64,000 nucleotides of DNA from Acidobacteriota bacterium (GTDB lineage: Bacteria; Acidobacteriota; Terriglobia; Terriglobales; SCQP01): contig DAHUYO010000003.1 of assembly GCA_027315185.1 (NCBI GenBank), positions 1-64,000 on the forward strand, read 5' to 3'. This document shows, piece by piece, positions 43,483 through 52,902 of the stretch. Numbering within the stretch: the stretch's first letter is position 1; each line of letters starts with the position of its first letter. The position numbers and the translations under genes were made by a program. The notes beneath the pieces were generated by a model that saw nothing but the letters and a program-made list of their open reading frames with translations, was not told the DNA's origin and did no database searches.

Positions 43483-45951
43483 ATGTTCTCGTCGCTCCTT
43501 TCCGATCTGCGCTTTGGCGTGCACTTGATGGCGCGCCGTCCGGTCATCGCCGCCGCCGCCATTCTCTCCCTCGCCTTGGGCATCGGCGCCAATGTCACCA
43601 TCTTCACCTTGGCCCGCGCCGCCGTGCTGCACACCCCCGCGGTACGCAACCCCAGCCGCCTCGCCGAGGTTTACACCTTGGATCACGAAGCCAATGCTCC
43701 CCTGAACGGCTACCTTCCGCTCAGCTATCCCGACTACCGTGATTTTCGCGACCGCAACCGCGTCTTCACCGGCCTGCTCGCGTACTCGCCGCTGGGAAAA
43801 GCCACGTGGAAGCCAGCGCACGGGGCGGCGCGGCCGGTGACGGAGCAACTCGTCAGCGGCAACTACTTTCAGGTCCTGGGTGTTCGCCCCATTCTCGGCC
43901 GCGCATTTGTGGCCAGCGAAATCCGCCCTGGCGGAAGGCAGGCGGTTGTTGTTTCGCATCATTTCTGGCGCCGGCAATTGGCCGGCGCCGGCGTCATCGG
44001 CCGCCCGTTGGACTTGGACGGCCAAGCGTTCACCGTCGTCGGCGTCGCCCCGCCGGGCTTTGGAGGCTTGTTCTCCGGGCTCAATCCGGATTGCTGGGCG
44101 CCGGTCGCCAACTCCGGCCGGTTGAGCGGTTTTGGCGACGCCAGCAGCGGCCAGCTCGGCCACCGCGGCAACCGCAGCTATTTCGCCGTCGGCCGGCTGA
44201 AGCCCGGCGTCACCTTGGCCGCCGCCTCCGCCAACCTGGAAATCATCGCCAAGCAGCTCGACGCCGCCTATCCGCTCACCGACCGCAAAGCATTCGGCGG
44301 CGTCGCCGTTCCGCTGGGCTCCATCCCCAAGCCCTTCCGCGGCGCGGCGCTGGGCATGGTGGGGCTGCTGATGGCCGTCGTCGCTCTGGTATTGTTAATC
44401 GCTTGCGCCAACGCCGCCAATATTCTGCTGGCCCAGGCGACCAGCCGCCGCCGGGAGATGGCGGTGCGCAGCGCCCTCGGCGCCAGCCGCGGCCGCCTGA
44501 TCCGCCAGGTGCTGGCCGAGAGCTTGGTGCTTTCGCTCGCCGCCGGCGTGCTCGGAGTTCTCTTCGCGGTCTGGGCCGCGCCCTTGCTGCTGCGCCTCCG
44601 TCCGCCGGGAATGCCCGTGGCTTTCACCGCGCGGCCCGACGCCGCCGTATTGCTGTTTGCCTTCGTGCTGGCCGTGGCCACCGGCATCATCTTCGGCCTG
44701 GCGCCGGCGCTGCGCGCGGGCGGCGGCGCGCTGGCCGGCCGGATGCAAACCGGCGGCGCGCGCGCCGGCGCCGGGCGCTCCCACCTGCGCAACGTCCTGG
44801 TCATCGGCCAAGTCGCGGTCTGCCTGCTGGTGCTGGTCGGCGCCGGGTTGTGCCTGCGCAGTCTGGCCAATGCCAACGCCGTCAATCCGGGCTTCGACGC
44901 CGCCCACCTGCTGATGGCGGAGAACGTGGATCCGCAGGCGCTGGGCTACCACGGCGCCGCCGCCCGCGCCTTCCTGCACCGCTTCGAACAAACCGCGCGG
45001 CATACGCCCGGCGTCACCTCCGCCGGCTGGGTGGGCACCCCGCCGTTGTACAGCATGGAAAGCGATACCGGTTTCAATTTGCCGGGCGTGGCGCCGCCGC
45101 CCGGCCACACGCATTACCAGGTGCAGACCACGCTCGTGACTCCCGGCTACTTCGCCGCCATGGGTACGCCCATCCTGCGCGGCCGCGCCTTTGACCGCGC
45201 CGACCTGGCCCACGCCGCCGGGGTCGTGATCGTGAATGCGGCCTTCGCCCGGCGCTTCTGGCCGGGACAAAACCCGCTCGGCAAGCAGATCACGCTGTAT
45301 AACGGCGCGAAACCTTCCCCGGCGGAGGTGGTTGGCGAAGTCCCGACCGGCAAATACCGCTCCTTGCGGGAAGCGCCGCGGCCATTCCTCTTCCAGCTGC
45401 ATGATCTCGGCCACGCCGCATTCCTGGCCCTGCATACCGCCGGCAGCCCGCTGGCGGTCTACGCCGCGGTGGAACGGCGGCTGGAGGCGGTGGACCCCAA
45501 TTTTTCCTCCAGCGATCTGGAAACCGGGGCGCAGTACCTCACTTTGCCGCTGTTCACCGCCCGGCTGGCCGCCATTCTGCTGACGGTGTTTGGGGTGCTC
45601 GCCCTCCTGCTGGCGGTGCTCGGCCTCTACGGCGTGATGGCCTATGCCGTCAGCCAGCGCGCCCGGGAATTCGGCGTGCGCTTGGCGCTCGGCGCCAACC
45701 CGGGCAAATTGGCGCGCATGGTCATCGGCCAAGGCCTGCGCACCGCCCTCTTGGGCATCCTGATCGGCGCCGGTTTGACCCTGTTGGCGGCCCAAGGCCT
45801 GACGGCGCTGCTGTTCCGGGTCAGCGCGGCCGATCCCGCGACCTACGTTGCCGTCGCCGCCTTGCTCGCCGCGGTCTCCGCCTTGGCCTGTTACCTGCCC
45901 GCTCGCCGCGCCGCCCTGGTGGATCCGGCGGTGACGCTGCGGGAGGAATAG
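43483..45951 (+). CDS. ADOP-type MacB/FtsX ABC transporter permease (2)
   Basis: An 822-residue duplicated MacB/FtsX permease. Features are the first helix AAAAILSLALGIGANVTIF, a MacB-type periplasmic domain with FRDRNRVFTGLLAYSPLGK, FtsX helices VALVLLIACANAANILLAQA and LVLSLAAGVLGVLFAVWAAP, a second half starting RNVLVIGQVAVCLLVLVGAG, and the tail YLPARRAALVDPAVTLREE. ATG 43483 has GAGG six bases upstream and gives MFSSLLSDLRFGV, the family start. Its last 63 coding bases and 11 bases past the stop are almost identical to those of the third ADOP gene. Its regulator-site palindrome lies upstream. Role probably peptide, lipoprotein or toxic compound export, by MacB analogy. Confidence 0.88.
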   Translation: MFSSLLSDLRFGVHLMARRPVIAAAAILSLALGIGANVTIFTLARAAVLHTPAVRNPSRLAEVYTLDHEANAPLNGYLPLSYPDYRDFRDRNRVFTGLLAYSPLGKATWKPAHGAARPVTEQLVSGNYFQVLGVRPILGRAFVASEIRPGGRQAVVVSHHFWRRQLAGAGVIGRPLDLDGQAFTVVGVAPPGFGGLFSGLNPDCWAPVANSGRLSGFGDASSGQLGHRGNRSYFAVGRLKPGVTLAAASANLEIIAKQLDAAYPLTDRKAFGGVAVPLGSIPKPFRGAALGMVGLLMAVVALVLLIACANAANILLAQATSRRREMAVRSALGASRGRLIRQVLAESLVLSLAAGVLGVLFAVWAAPLLLRLRPPGMPVAFTARPDAAVLLFAFVLAVATGIIFGLAPALRAGGGALAGRMQTGGARAGAGRSHLRNVLVIGQVAVCLLVLVGAGLCLRSLANANAVNPGFDAAHLLMAENVDPQALGYHGAAARAFLHRFEQTARHTPGVTSAGWVGTPPLYSMESDTGFNLPGVAPPPGHTHYQVQTTLVTPGYFAAMGTPILRGRAFDRADLAHAAGVVIVNAAFARRFWPGQNPLGKQITLYNGAKPSPAEVVGEVPTGKYRSLREAPRPFLFQLHDLGHAAFLALHTAGSPLAVYAAVERRLEAVDPNFSSSDLETGAQYLTLPLFTARLAAILLTVFGVLALLLAVLGLYGVMAYAVSQRAREFGVRLALGANPGKLARMVIGQGLRTALLGILIGAGLTLLAAQGLTALLFRVSAADPATYVAVAALLAAVSALACYLPARRAALVDPAVTLREE

Positions 45952-45962
45952 CCGCCGCTCGC
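45889..45962 (+). repeat. 74-bp near-identical 3' end shared by ADOP genes 2 and 3 (copy A)
   Basis: This block covers the last ~60 coding bases of ADOP 2, its stop codon and 11 non-coding bases. It matches 48372-48445 with two differences in 74 by eye. Identity past the stop codon points to recent duplication or recombination. Confidence 0.7.
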
Positions 45963-45998
45963 ACGGCCGCGCCCTCTCCATCTCCTTAACCGCCCGCC

Positions 45999-48434
45999 AT
46001 GCCCGCCCTGCTCTCCGATCTCCGTTCCTCGCTGCGGCAAATTCGCCGCGCCCCCGCCTTCGCCGCCGCCGTCATCGCCACCTTGGCCTTGGGCATCGGC
46101 GCCAACACCGCCATCTTCAGCGTGGTCAGCGCGGTCCTGCTGGCGCCGCTGCCGTTTCGCAATCCCGGTCGTTTGGTCGCGTTGCCCGGCTATTACTCCT
46201 ACCTGAACTATCGGGATCTGCGTACCCGCGTCGGCGCCTTCTCCGGCCTGGCGGCTTACAGCAATCAATCCATGTCCCTCACCGGCGCGCATCGCCGCCC
46301 GCGGCAGGTGCGCGCCGTGGTCACCGCCGGTGCGCTGTTCCGCGTGCTGGGCGTCCGCCCCGCCCGGGGCCGCGGCTTCCGCCTCACCGACGACCAGTCC
46401 GGCGCCGTCGGCGGCGCCAATGCCGCCGTGCTCAGCCATCGCCTGTGGGTGCGGGCTTTCGGCGCCACGGCTTCCGTCCTCGGCCGCCGCATATTGCTCA
46501 ACGGCCGCGCGTATCAGGTGGTGGGCGTCATGCCCGCCGGCTTTCAGTTTCCGCTGGGCCAGCACACCGGTCTTTGGACCACCGTCGGCCCGCTGCAAGC
46601 CGCCACCCCGCCGCCGCCGATCACCGCCGAGCGCGGAACGGGGTTTCTGTCCGCTGTCGGCCGCCTGCGGCCCGGCGTCACGCTGGCCGGCGCGCAGGCG
46701 CAGGTGACCGCCGTCGCGCATGTCCTGGCGCGGCGCTATCCGAATGACGACGCGCATTTCGCGCCGCGCCTCGTCTCCCTGCGCGGCAGCGTCGAGGGCC
46801 GCGTCCGCGGCTTGATCTGGCTGTTGTTCGGCGCCGTCGGCTTGGTCTTGCTGATCGCCTGCGTCAATGTGGCCAATCTGCTGCTGGCCCGCGGCCTCGG
46901 CCGCCGCCGGGAAATGTCCGTCCGCGCCGCGCTCGGCGCCGGCCGCGGCGCGCTGACCCGCCTGCTGCTGGCGGAAAGCGCCGTCTTCGGCGCCGCCGGC
47001 GGCGCCCTGGGCCTGCTGCTGGCCGCCTGGCTGACCGCCGGGCTGCTGCGCCTGGCTCCGGGAGATGTCCCGCGCCTGGCCCAGGCCGGCATTCGCTGGC
47101 CGGTCATGCTGTTTGCCCTGGGCTCGGGGCTGGGCGCGGGATTGCTGTTTGGTTGGCTGCCCGCCGCCGGGCTGTCCCGCGCCGACCTGCGGCTGGCGCT
47201 GAACGAAGGCGGCCGCGCCGGCAGTGAAAGCCGCCGCCAGCGCCGCTGGCGCGGCGTTTTGGTCGCCGCCGAGATCAGCCTGGCGCTGGCCCTCTCGGCT
47301 TCGGCGGGCTTGCTGCTGCGCAGCTTCGCGCGGCTGGAATCGGTCGCGCCCGGCTTTGCTCCCCGCCATCTGCTCACCGCCGCCGTCAACCTGCCGGATA
47401 CCCGCTACGCTCCCGCCCAGCGCGCCGCGTTCGCCCGCCGCCTGACCGCGGACCTCGCCGCCCAACGCGGCATTCGCAGCGCCGCCGTCGGGCTTATCCT
47501 CCCCTTTTCGGGCTTCAACTTCTTGGTGCACTTCAATTGGCCGGCGCGCCCGGTCGCGGCGCCGGACCAGCCCGCCGCCCCGTTCAACATCGTGACGCCC
47601 GGCTATTTCCGCACCTTGGGCGTTCGCCCCATCCGCGGCCGCGCCTTCACCGCCGCCGACACCGCATCGTCTCCCCCGGTGATGCTGGTCAACCAAGCCT
47701 TCGCCCGCAAATATTTTCCCGGCGAAAATCCCGTCGGGCGTTTGCTGGCGCCGGGGCTTTCCATGTCCGCCCATCCGACGCTGCAAACCATGACCCGGCA
47801 AATCGTCGGCCTCGTCCCCGATTTGCATCAATCGTCCCTGCGCCAGCCGGCGCCGCCGATGATCTTTGTCCCGGAGGCGCAGTTCTCCGGTTTCGGCGAG
47901 CTCGGCATCTTGATCCGCACCCAGGGGGCTGCCGCCGCCGCTGCGGGAGCCCTGCGCGCCGCCGTCGCTCGCCTCGATCCCACTTTGCCGGTCTACGCCA
48001 TCCGCCCCATGCGATCCCTGGTCGCCGGCTCCATGGCGCGGCTGCGCTTCGCCCTGGGGCTGATCGCCGTCTTCGCCGCCTTGGCCCTGCTATTGGCCGC
48101 CGTCGGCCTTTACGCCCTGATGGCGCAGTTGGCGGCGCAGCGGCGCCGCGAAGTCGGTATTCGCCTCGCCTTGGGCGCGCCCCGCGGCGAGGTCTTGCGG
48201 CGCATCGTTGGCCAAGGCATGGCGCTGGCGCTGGCCGGCGCCGCAGCGGGCCTGGTGTTCAGTTGGGCGGCGGCGCGCTCGTTGGGATCGTTGCTCTTCG
48301 GCGTTTCCGCCACGGACTGGACGACCTTCGCGGCCGCGGCCGTGCTGCTGCTGGTGGTGGCGCTGGCGGCTTGTTACCTGCCCGCCCGCCGCGCCGCCCG
48401 GGTGGATCCGGCGGTGACGCTGCGGGAGGAATAG
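45999..48434 (+). CDS. ADOP-type MacB/FtsX ABC transporter permease (3)
   Basis: An 811-residue duplicated MacB/FtsX permease, third in the cluster. Visible are [40 protein letters not shown], a MacB-type domain (FSGLAAYSNQSMSLTGAHRR), helices AVGLVLLIACVNVANLLLAR and GAAGGALGLLLAAWLTAGLL, a second half from RWRGVLVAAEISLALALSAS, and the tail YLPARRAARVDPAVTLREE. It starts 48 bases after ADOP 2 on the same strand, so the two may be co-transcribed. Sequence between the shared ends differs well from ADOP 2, so they are older paralogues with a homogenised 3' end. No ATPase gene nearby. Confidence 0.88.
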   Translation: MPALLSDLRSSLRQIRRAPAFAAAVIATLALGIGANTAIFSVVSAVLLAPLPFRNPGRLVALPGYYSYLNYRDLRTRVGAFSGLAAYSNQSMSLTGAHRRPRQVRAVVTAGALFRVLGVRPARGRGFRLTDDQSGAVGGANAAVLSHRLWVRAFGATASVLGRRILLNGRAYQVVGVMPAGFQFPLGQHTGLWTTVGPLQAATPPPPITAERGTGFLSAVGRLRPGVTLAGAQAQVTAVAHVLARRYPNDDAHFAPRLVSLRGSVEGRVRGLIWLLFGAVGLVLLIACVNVANLLLARGLGRRREMSVRAALGAGRGALTRLLLAESAVFGAAGGALGLLLAAWLTAGLLRLAPGDVPRLAQAGIRWPVMLFALGSGLGAGLLFGWLPAAGLSRADLRLALNEGGRAGSESRRQRRWRGVLVAAEISLALALSASAGLLLRSFARLESVAPGFAPRHLLTAAVNLPDTRYAPAQRAAFARRLTADLAAQRGIRSAAVGLILPFSGFNFLVHFNWPARPVAAPDQPAAPFNIVTPGYFRTLGVRPIRGRAFTAADTASSPPVMLVNQAFARKYFPGENPVGRLLAPGLSMSAHPTLQTMTRQIVGLVPDLHQSSLRQPAPPMIFVPEAQFSGFGELGILIRTQGAAAAAAGALRAAVARLDPTLPVYAIRPMRSLVAGSMARLRFALGLIAVFAALALLLAAVGLYALMAQLAAQRRREVGIRLALGAPRGEVLRRIVGQGMALALAGAAAGLVFSWAAARSLGSLLFGVSATDWTTFAAAAVLLLVVALAACYLPARRAARVDPAVTLREE

Positions 48435-48445
48435 CCGCCGCTCGC
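48372..48445 (+). repeat. 74-bp near-identical 3' end shared by ADOP genes 2 and 3 (copy B)
   Basis: Second copy of the block at 45889-45962; it spans the end of ADOP 3 and 11 bases beyond its stop. After it the flanks diverge completely; a GGGAGTGCCGGCATCC element follows, similar to one near 59337-59350. Confidence 0.7.
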
Positions 48446-48671
48446 GGGAGTGCCGGCATCCCGCGGCGACGCCTCTCCCCGGCCATTCTTGCCGCTCGCG
48501 TGGGCCGAGCGTTTTGCCCGGAAGCCAAAGTGGCCGTGGGAAAGCCGCGAAATCCCCAGCGCGCCCATGGCGCGAGGAAGGGCGCCGCCGCCGGCGTGAG
48601 CAAGAGAAGCGGCGTGGCCCCCAGCGGTGCGTAAGCGAGGCCGAGCCCCGCGCAATCACTAGAATGGCCGT

Positions 48672-49397
48672 ATGCCCCGCTCCGCACCCCGCGTCGCCAT
48701 TCTCGCCGGGGGCCAAAGCCGCCGCATGGGCCGCGACAAAGCGCTCGTGAGTTGGCACGGCCAGCCTCTTCTGGCGCACATGGTGGCGACGGCCCGCGCC
48801 GCCGGCGCGGCGGAAGTCGTCATTTCCGGCGATCCGGCCAAATACGCTGCTTTCGGTCCCTGCGTTCCGGATCAATGGCTCGGCTGCGGTCCGCTCGGCG
48901 GCATCGCCAGCATTCTGCGCGCCTCGGCGCCGCGCGTCACCCCGAGCGCCGCGATCCCTGCCGCCGACCCCCTGCGAGTTCCGCCGCCGGGCGCCGCCGC
49001 CCAGGCCGCCCCGGACGCGCGCTCCGAATCCTCGTCCGCCGCCGGTCCTCGCGTTTTGGTTCTGGCCTGCGATCTTCCCGGCATGACGCCGGGCTTTCTC
49101 CGCTGGCTGTGGTCGCAGTCCATCGCCGGCGGCTGGACCGTGCCGCTAACCCCGCCAGACCGCCCCGAGCCCTTGTGCGCGGTCTACGCCGCCGCCCTGC
49201 TGCCTATCCTGGAAGCCGCCCTGCATGCCGGCGACTACAAAATTACCCGCGTGCTCGCGCCCGCGCCGCAGCGCCGGCTGACGCCGGAGGCGATCGCCGC
49301 CGCCGGCTTCGCGCCGGACATCTTTCGCAACTGCAATTTCCCCGGCGACCTGGCCGTTTTTGGCAATCGGCAGGAACGGCGTATAGACGAGGCATGA
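48672..49397 (+). CDS. mobA: Molybdenum cofactor guanylyltransferase
   Basis: A 241-residue nucleotidyltransferase that adds GMP to molybdopterin to give the MGD cofactor. The GTP-binding signature LAGGQSRRMGRDKALVSW (about residues 11-28) and the region around GCGPLGGIASIL and VLVLACDLPGMTP (metal-binding Asp) are diagnostic. A ~35-residue Ala/Pro/Ser insert (residues ~85-120) interrupts the core. ATG 48672 lacks a ribosome binding site; TAGAAT at 48660-48665 ends six bases before it, so the mRNA may be leaderless. No other moa/moe genes are in the window. C-terminal domain is short but normal. Confidence 0.85.
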   Translation: MPRSAPRVAILAGGQSRRMGRDKALVSWHGQPLLAHMVATARAAGAAEVVISGDPAKYAAFGPCVPDQWLGCGPLGGIASILRASAPRVTPSAAIPAADPLRVPPPGAAAQAAPDARSESSSAAGPRVLVLACDLPGMTPGFLRWLWSQSIAGGWTVPLTPPDRPEPLCAVYAAALLPILEAALHAGDYKITRVLAPAPQRRLTPEAIAAAGFAPDIFRNCNFPGDLAVFGNRQERRIDEA

Positions 49398-49503
49398 GCG
49401 GAGGTGGAACGGATGCCGGCCCGCTCGCCCCAGGGAATAGGAATCGCGGGTCCGCGTCCGCCCCGCCTTGCACCGGCGGCGGGGGCTGCCCACAATAGGA
49501 GAA

Positions 49504-50625
49504 ATGAGCCACGGCCTGTTCCATGTGCCCGCCGTTTTCATCACGCATGGCCGCGAACTGCTGATCGGCGTCATCGTGCTGGCCATCGCGGTCGGGGTGG
49601 CGCTGTTGGTGCACGCCATCGTCTTCGCCGCGCTGCGGCGGATCAGCCGCCGGCCGGGGCATGTGCTGGATGAATCCATCGTGCGCCATGGCAGCCGGCC
49701 GGCGAAATGGATCTTTATTTTCACGGCCCTTTTGGTCACGGTGCCGACCACGCCGCTGCCGCAGATCTTGGCGACCGGTGTCGAACATGTCACCGCCCTT
49801 GGCCTGATCGCCGCGGTGGCCTGGATATTCATCGCGGCGACGGCGGTGCTCGCCGACCTGCTGTCGGCGCGCTACCGCGTGGACGTGGCTGACAACCTGA
49901 GCGCGCGCAAAATCGAAACGCAAGTTCATGTGCTGCGGCGCGTGACCACGGTGGTGGTGGTGATCGTGGCGGTGGCGATGGGGCTGATGACGCTGCCCGG
50001 CATAAAGACCCTGGGCGCCAGCATGCTGGCCTCGGCGGGGCTGGCCGGCTTGGTCGTCGGCATGGCGATGCGGCCCACGCTAGCCAACCTGGTCGCGGGC
50101 ATACAGATCGCCCTGACGCAGCCGATCCGGCTGGAAGACGCGGTCGTCGTCGCCGGCGAGTGGGGCTGGGTCGAGGAAATTACCGCCACCTACGTCGTCA
50201 TCCGCGTCTGGGACTGGCGGCGGCTGATCGTCCCGCTCGCCTACTTCACCGAGCAGCCCTTTCAGAACTGGACGCGAGATGCCGCCAACCTGCTGGGCTC
50301 GGTCATGATCTACGCGGATTACACCGTGCCGGTGGACGAGCTGCGCGCCGAACTCCAGCGCGTGCTGGCCACCGAGCCGCTTTGGGACGGCAAGGCCAGC
50401 GCGTTGCAGGTAACCGACGCCACCGACCGGACCATTCAGGTTCGGATCCTGGCCGGCGCGCTCAATTCCGGCGATGCCTTCACGCTGCGCTGCAACATCC
50501 GCGAGCGGATGATCCGCTTCTTGCAGGAAAAGCATCCCGAGTGCCTGCCCAAGACGCGCGGCGAGTTGCACGCCGAGTGGCCGGCCGCGGCGCCGCGGCC
50601 GGCGGGCCAGGGCGCGGCCGGCTAA
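49504..50625 (+). CDS. MscS-family mechanosensitive ion channel
   Basis: A 373-residue channel-type protein that would release solutes on osmotic down-shock. Three to four membrane helices precede the MscS pore helix and beta domain: ASAGLAGLVVGMAMRPTLAN, then LVAGIQIALTQPIRLEDAVV, GEWGWVEEITATYVVIRVWD, and WRRLIVPLAYFTEQPFQNW. The cytoplasmic alpha/beta cage domain follows. ATG 49504 is preceded at two bases by AGGAG. It stands alone after mobA; the trehalose genes elsewhere make an osmotic theme possible, though this is only inference. Confidence 0.88.
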   Translation: MSHGLFHVPAVFITHGRELLIGVIVLAIAVGVALLVHAIVFAALRRISRRPGHVLDESIVRHGSRPAKWIFIFTALLVTVPTTPLPQILATGVEHVTALGLIAAVAWIFIAATAVLADLLSARYRVDVADNLSARKIETQVHVLRRVTTVVVVIVAVAMGLMTLPGIKTLGASMLASAGLAGLVVGMAMRPTLANLVAGIQIALTQPIRLEDAVVVAGEWGWVEEITATYVVIRVWDWRRLIVPLAYFTEQPFQNWTRDAANLLGSVMIYADYTVPVDELRAELQRVLATEPLWDGKASALQVTDATDRTIQVRILAGALNSGDAFTLRCNIRERMIRFLQEKHPECLPKTRGELHAEWPAAAPRPAGQGAAG

Positions 50626-50710
50626 CGTCGCGGACTGCGCTACTATGGCTGCCATCATGACCGGAGCGACGCTATTGCCTGGCGGGGCGTCCTGCTTGCC
50701 TGGCGCGGGT

Positions 50711-50833
50711 CCCGGCCCCGCCTGCGGTGCTAGAATCGCGAGCGCCTGCGGGCTGAAGCCCGCCGCACACGGGCTGAAGCCCGTTCCACGCTTCCCCCGC
50801 ATGCCCCAACCCCGCCTGGGGCGGGGCGTCCGG
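50711..50833. repeat. Long intergenic repeat, copy 1 (two GGGCTGAAGCCC-type hairpins)
   Basis: This 123-base block aligns without gaps to 51309-51431. Its core holds two hairpins: GCGGGCTGAAGCCCGC and ACGGGCTGAAGCCCGT, separated by CGCACA-like sequence, then TTCCAC and a Pro-codon-like C/G stretch ending GTCCGG. It resembles REP-type palindromic units. It lies 85 bases after mscS. Confidence 0.7.
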
Positions 50834-50877
50834 CGCTCTGGGCGCCAGGCTGGCCCGAACGCGAGTTCGCCAAGACA

Positions 50878-50944
50878 GCCGGCGAGGACGCCGGCGCGGC
50901 AAGCCGGCGGGAAGCCGGCGCTGCAGGCCGGCGGGAGGCTGGCG
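50878..50944. repeat. GCCGGCG short-period tandem array
   Basis: Five perfect GCCGGCG units begin at 50878, 50890, 50903, 50914 and 50927, and a degenerate GCTGGCG at 50938, giving a period of 11-13 bases (about one helical turn). Each unit is itself nearly palindromic (GCCGGC). It lies between the two 123-bp repeats. Confidence 0.6.
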
Positions 50945-51031
50945 CTCCAGGCCGCCCGGCGGAGCGTCGCGGCGTTTTCGCGCCGGCTGCGCCCCCGCTG
51001 GGAACGGCGCGATCCCCGCGGGCTGACGCTG

Positions 51032-51238
51032 ATGCTGGCTGCGGCCCCGGCGGCTCATCACGCCGCACCGTCCGCGCCGGTGATCTCCGCGATTGTGTAT
51101 GGCGCGGCGGCGGTGCTGCTGATCGCCGGGGTCTTTGCCGGCGCGCAATGGCTGCTGGCGAAAATCTACGGCGAACGCCTGGACGGCAGCGATAATCCGG
51201 CGCCGGTGCAGGAGCCCACCACGCCGGCCAAGCGCTAG
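51032..51238 (+). CDS. Small single-pass membrane protein (hypothetical)
   Basis: A 68-residue candidate: a short Ala/His/Pro N-terminus, one strong membrane helix (VISAIVYGAAAVLLIAGVFA) and a charged, Pro-rich C-tail. The frame is open further upstream, but that part runs through the repeats. No ribosome binding site is clear. It is flanked by the 123-bp repeats. No family recognised; real coding is plausible because of the clean helix and the charge change after it. Confidence 0.4.
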   Translation: MLAAAPAAHHAAPSAPVISAIVYGAAAVLLIAGVFAGAQWLLAKIYGERLDGSDNPAPVQEPTTPAKR

Positions 51239-51308
51239 CGCCCCCGCCGGCGGCCGGGCGGGACCGGCAGCCGGGGACGGCGGTCTTACTGGCTCCGCGC
51301 GCGGCGGC

Positions 51309-51431
51309 CCCGGCCCCGTCCGCGGCAATGGCAGCGCGAGCGCCCGCGGGCTGAAGCCCGCCGCACACGGGCTGGAGCCCGTTCCACCTTCCCCCCGCGT
51401 GCCCCGGCGCCGCACGCGGCGGGACATCCGG
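51309..51431. repeat. Long intergenic repeat, copy 2
   Basis: Second copy of the 123-base block, same orientation. Its hairpins are GCGGGCTGAAGCCCGC and ACGGGCTGGAGCCCGT. It lies about 150 bases upstream of ftsZ and could affect its expression as a folded leader or protein site. Confidence 0.7.
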
Positions 51432-51577
51432 CAACGGCGCGATCCCGCGAGTTGCCGCTTCTCCGCGACGCTCAAGACTAGTTACGCGCGACGCCGTTTT
51501 TTCTTTCCGCCGCCGCCACGCGGCTCTTAGAATGATTCCAGTTTGCATTCCCGAGGGTTTCGGCATTGCGAGGTCGC

Positions 51578-52861
51578 ATGGAACAGGATCTTCCCATCCG
51601 GGTGTCGTTGGACGAGAACATCGCCAACCCCGCCCGCATCAAGGTGATCGGCGTGGGCGGCGGCGGGGGCAACGCCGTCAACCGCATGATTGACGCCCGC
51701 CTCGACGGCGTCGAGTTCATCGTCGCCAACACCGACATTCAATCCCTTAACCTGTCCCGCGCGGCGAACAAGCTGCAACTGGGCATGAAGCTGACCAACG
51801 GCCGCGGCGCCGGGTCCGATCCCGACGTCGGCCGCCGCGCCGCGCTGGAAGACACCGACAAGATCATCGAGGTGCTGGAAGGCGCCGACATGGTCTTCGT
51901 CACCGCCGGCCTGGGCGGCGGCACGGGCACCGGCGCGGCGCCGGTGGTCGCCTCGCTGGCCAGCGAGCTAGGCGCGTTGACCGTCGCGGTCGTCACCAAG
52001 CCGTTCCCCTTCGAGGGCCGCCGCCGCATGAGCCAGGCCGAGCAGGGCCTGCGCGAGCTGGCCGAGGCCGTGGACACGGTCATCACCATCCCCAACGAGC
52101 GGCTGTTGCAGGTGGCGCAGAACGCCCCCTTCATGGAATCGTTCCGCATTGCCGACGACATCCTGCGCCAGGCGGTGCAGGGCATCAGCGACATCATCAC
52201 CATTCCCGGCGTCATCAACCGCGACTTCGCCGACATCAAGACCATCATGCAGGGCATGGGCTACGCCATCATGGGCACGGCCGTGGCCAGCGGCCCCAAC
52301 CGCGCGGTGGAGGCGGCCCGGGCCGCGATCTCCAGCCCGCTGCTGGAAAGCAATTCGATTGACGGCGCCCGCGGCATCCTGATCAACATCAGCGGCTCCA
52401 GCAACCTGATGCTGTCGGAGGTGCATGAAGCCTCCAGCATCATCCAGCAGGCGGCGCACGAGGACGCCAACATCATCTTCGGCGCGGTGCTGAACGACAC
52501 GATGGGAGATGAGGTCAAGATCACCGTCATCGCCACCGGCTTCAAGGCGGAGTACATTCATCCGCGCGGCGCGTCCCGCGCCGCCGCCGCGCCCGCCGAG
52601 ACCCTGCCCGAGGTGTTCTCGGAGGTCTTCCCGGAAGCCTATCCGCCCAACGGCCGTTCCCGCGCCGCCGCCCGTCCCGCCGCGCCCGAAGCCGGCGCCG
52701 GCGCGCCGGCGCAGCATGCGCAGCCGCACTATGCCCAGGACCGTTCCCAGCACCATTCCCAGCCGCATGCCCAGTCCACCGGCAACGGCAATGGCGCCGC
52801 TCCCGGTGCGGCCAATGCCGATGATCTGGACGTTCCCGCCTATCTGCGCCATCGCACCTAG
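51578..52861 (+). CDS. ftsZ: Cell division protein FtsZ
   Basis: A 427-residue tubulin-like GTPase that forms the division ring. The GTP signature [10 protein letters not shown] is at about residues 113-122, preceded by [18 protein letters not shown]; the T7 synergy loop is [11 protein letters not shown]. The C-terminal tail is a long Ala/Pro/His/Gln-rich linker ending in [13 protein letters not shown], the conserved peptide that binds FtsA/ZipA-type partners. ATG 51578 has GAGG four bases upstream (GAGGTCGCATG). No ftsA, ftsQ or mur genes are adjacent; instead it follows repeats and precedes a Tat-exported sugar enzyme, so it has moved from the usual dcw cluster. Confidence 0.96.
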   Translation: MEQDLPIRVSLDENIANPARIKVIGVGGGGGNAVNRMIDARLDGVEFIVANTDIQSLNLSRAANKLQLGMKLTNGRGAGSDPDVGRRAALEDTDKIIEVLEGADMVFVTAGLGGGTGTGAAPVVASLASELGALTVAVVTKPFPFEGRRRMSQAEQGLRELAEAVDTVITIPNERLLQVAQNAPFMESFRIADDILRQAVQGISDIITIPGVINRDFADIKTIMQGMGYAIMGTAVASGPNRAVEAARAAISSPLLESNSIDGARGILINISGSSNLMLSEVHEASSIIQQAAHEDANIIFGAVLNDTMGDEVKITVIATGFKAEYIHPRGASRAAAAPAETLPEVFSEVFPEAYPPNGRSRAAARPAAPEAGAGAPAQHAQPHYAQDRSQHHSQPHAQSTGNGNGAAPGAANADDLDVPAYLRHRT

Positions 52862-52902
52862 GCGCTACCCGACCCGCCCACCCGCCCCACTGACCACCGC
52901 TC

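Noticed and set aside
45891..47831. 646-codon open frame opposite the third ADOP gene
   Set aside because: Shadow frame with low-complexity Gly/Gln/Ala content; the sense strand encodes a full permease.
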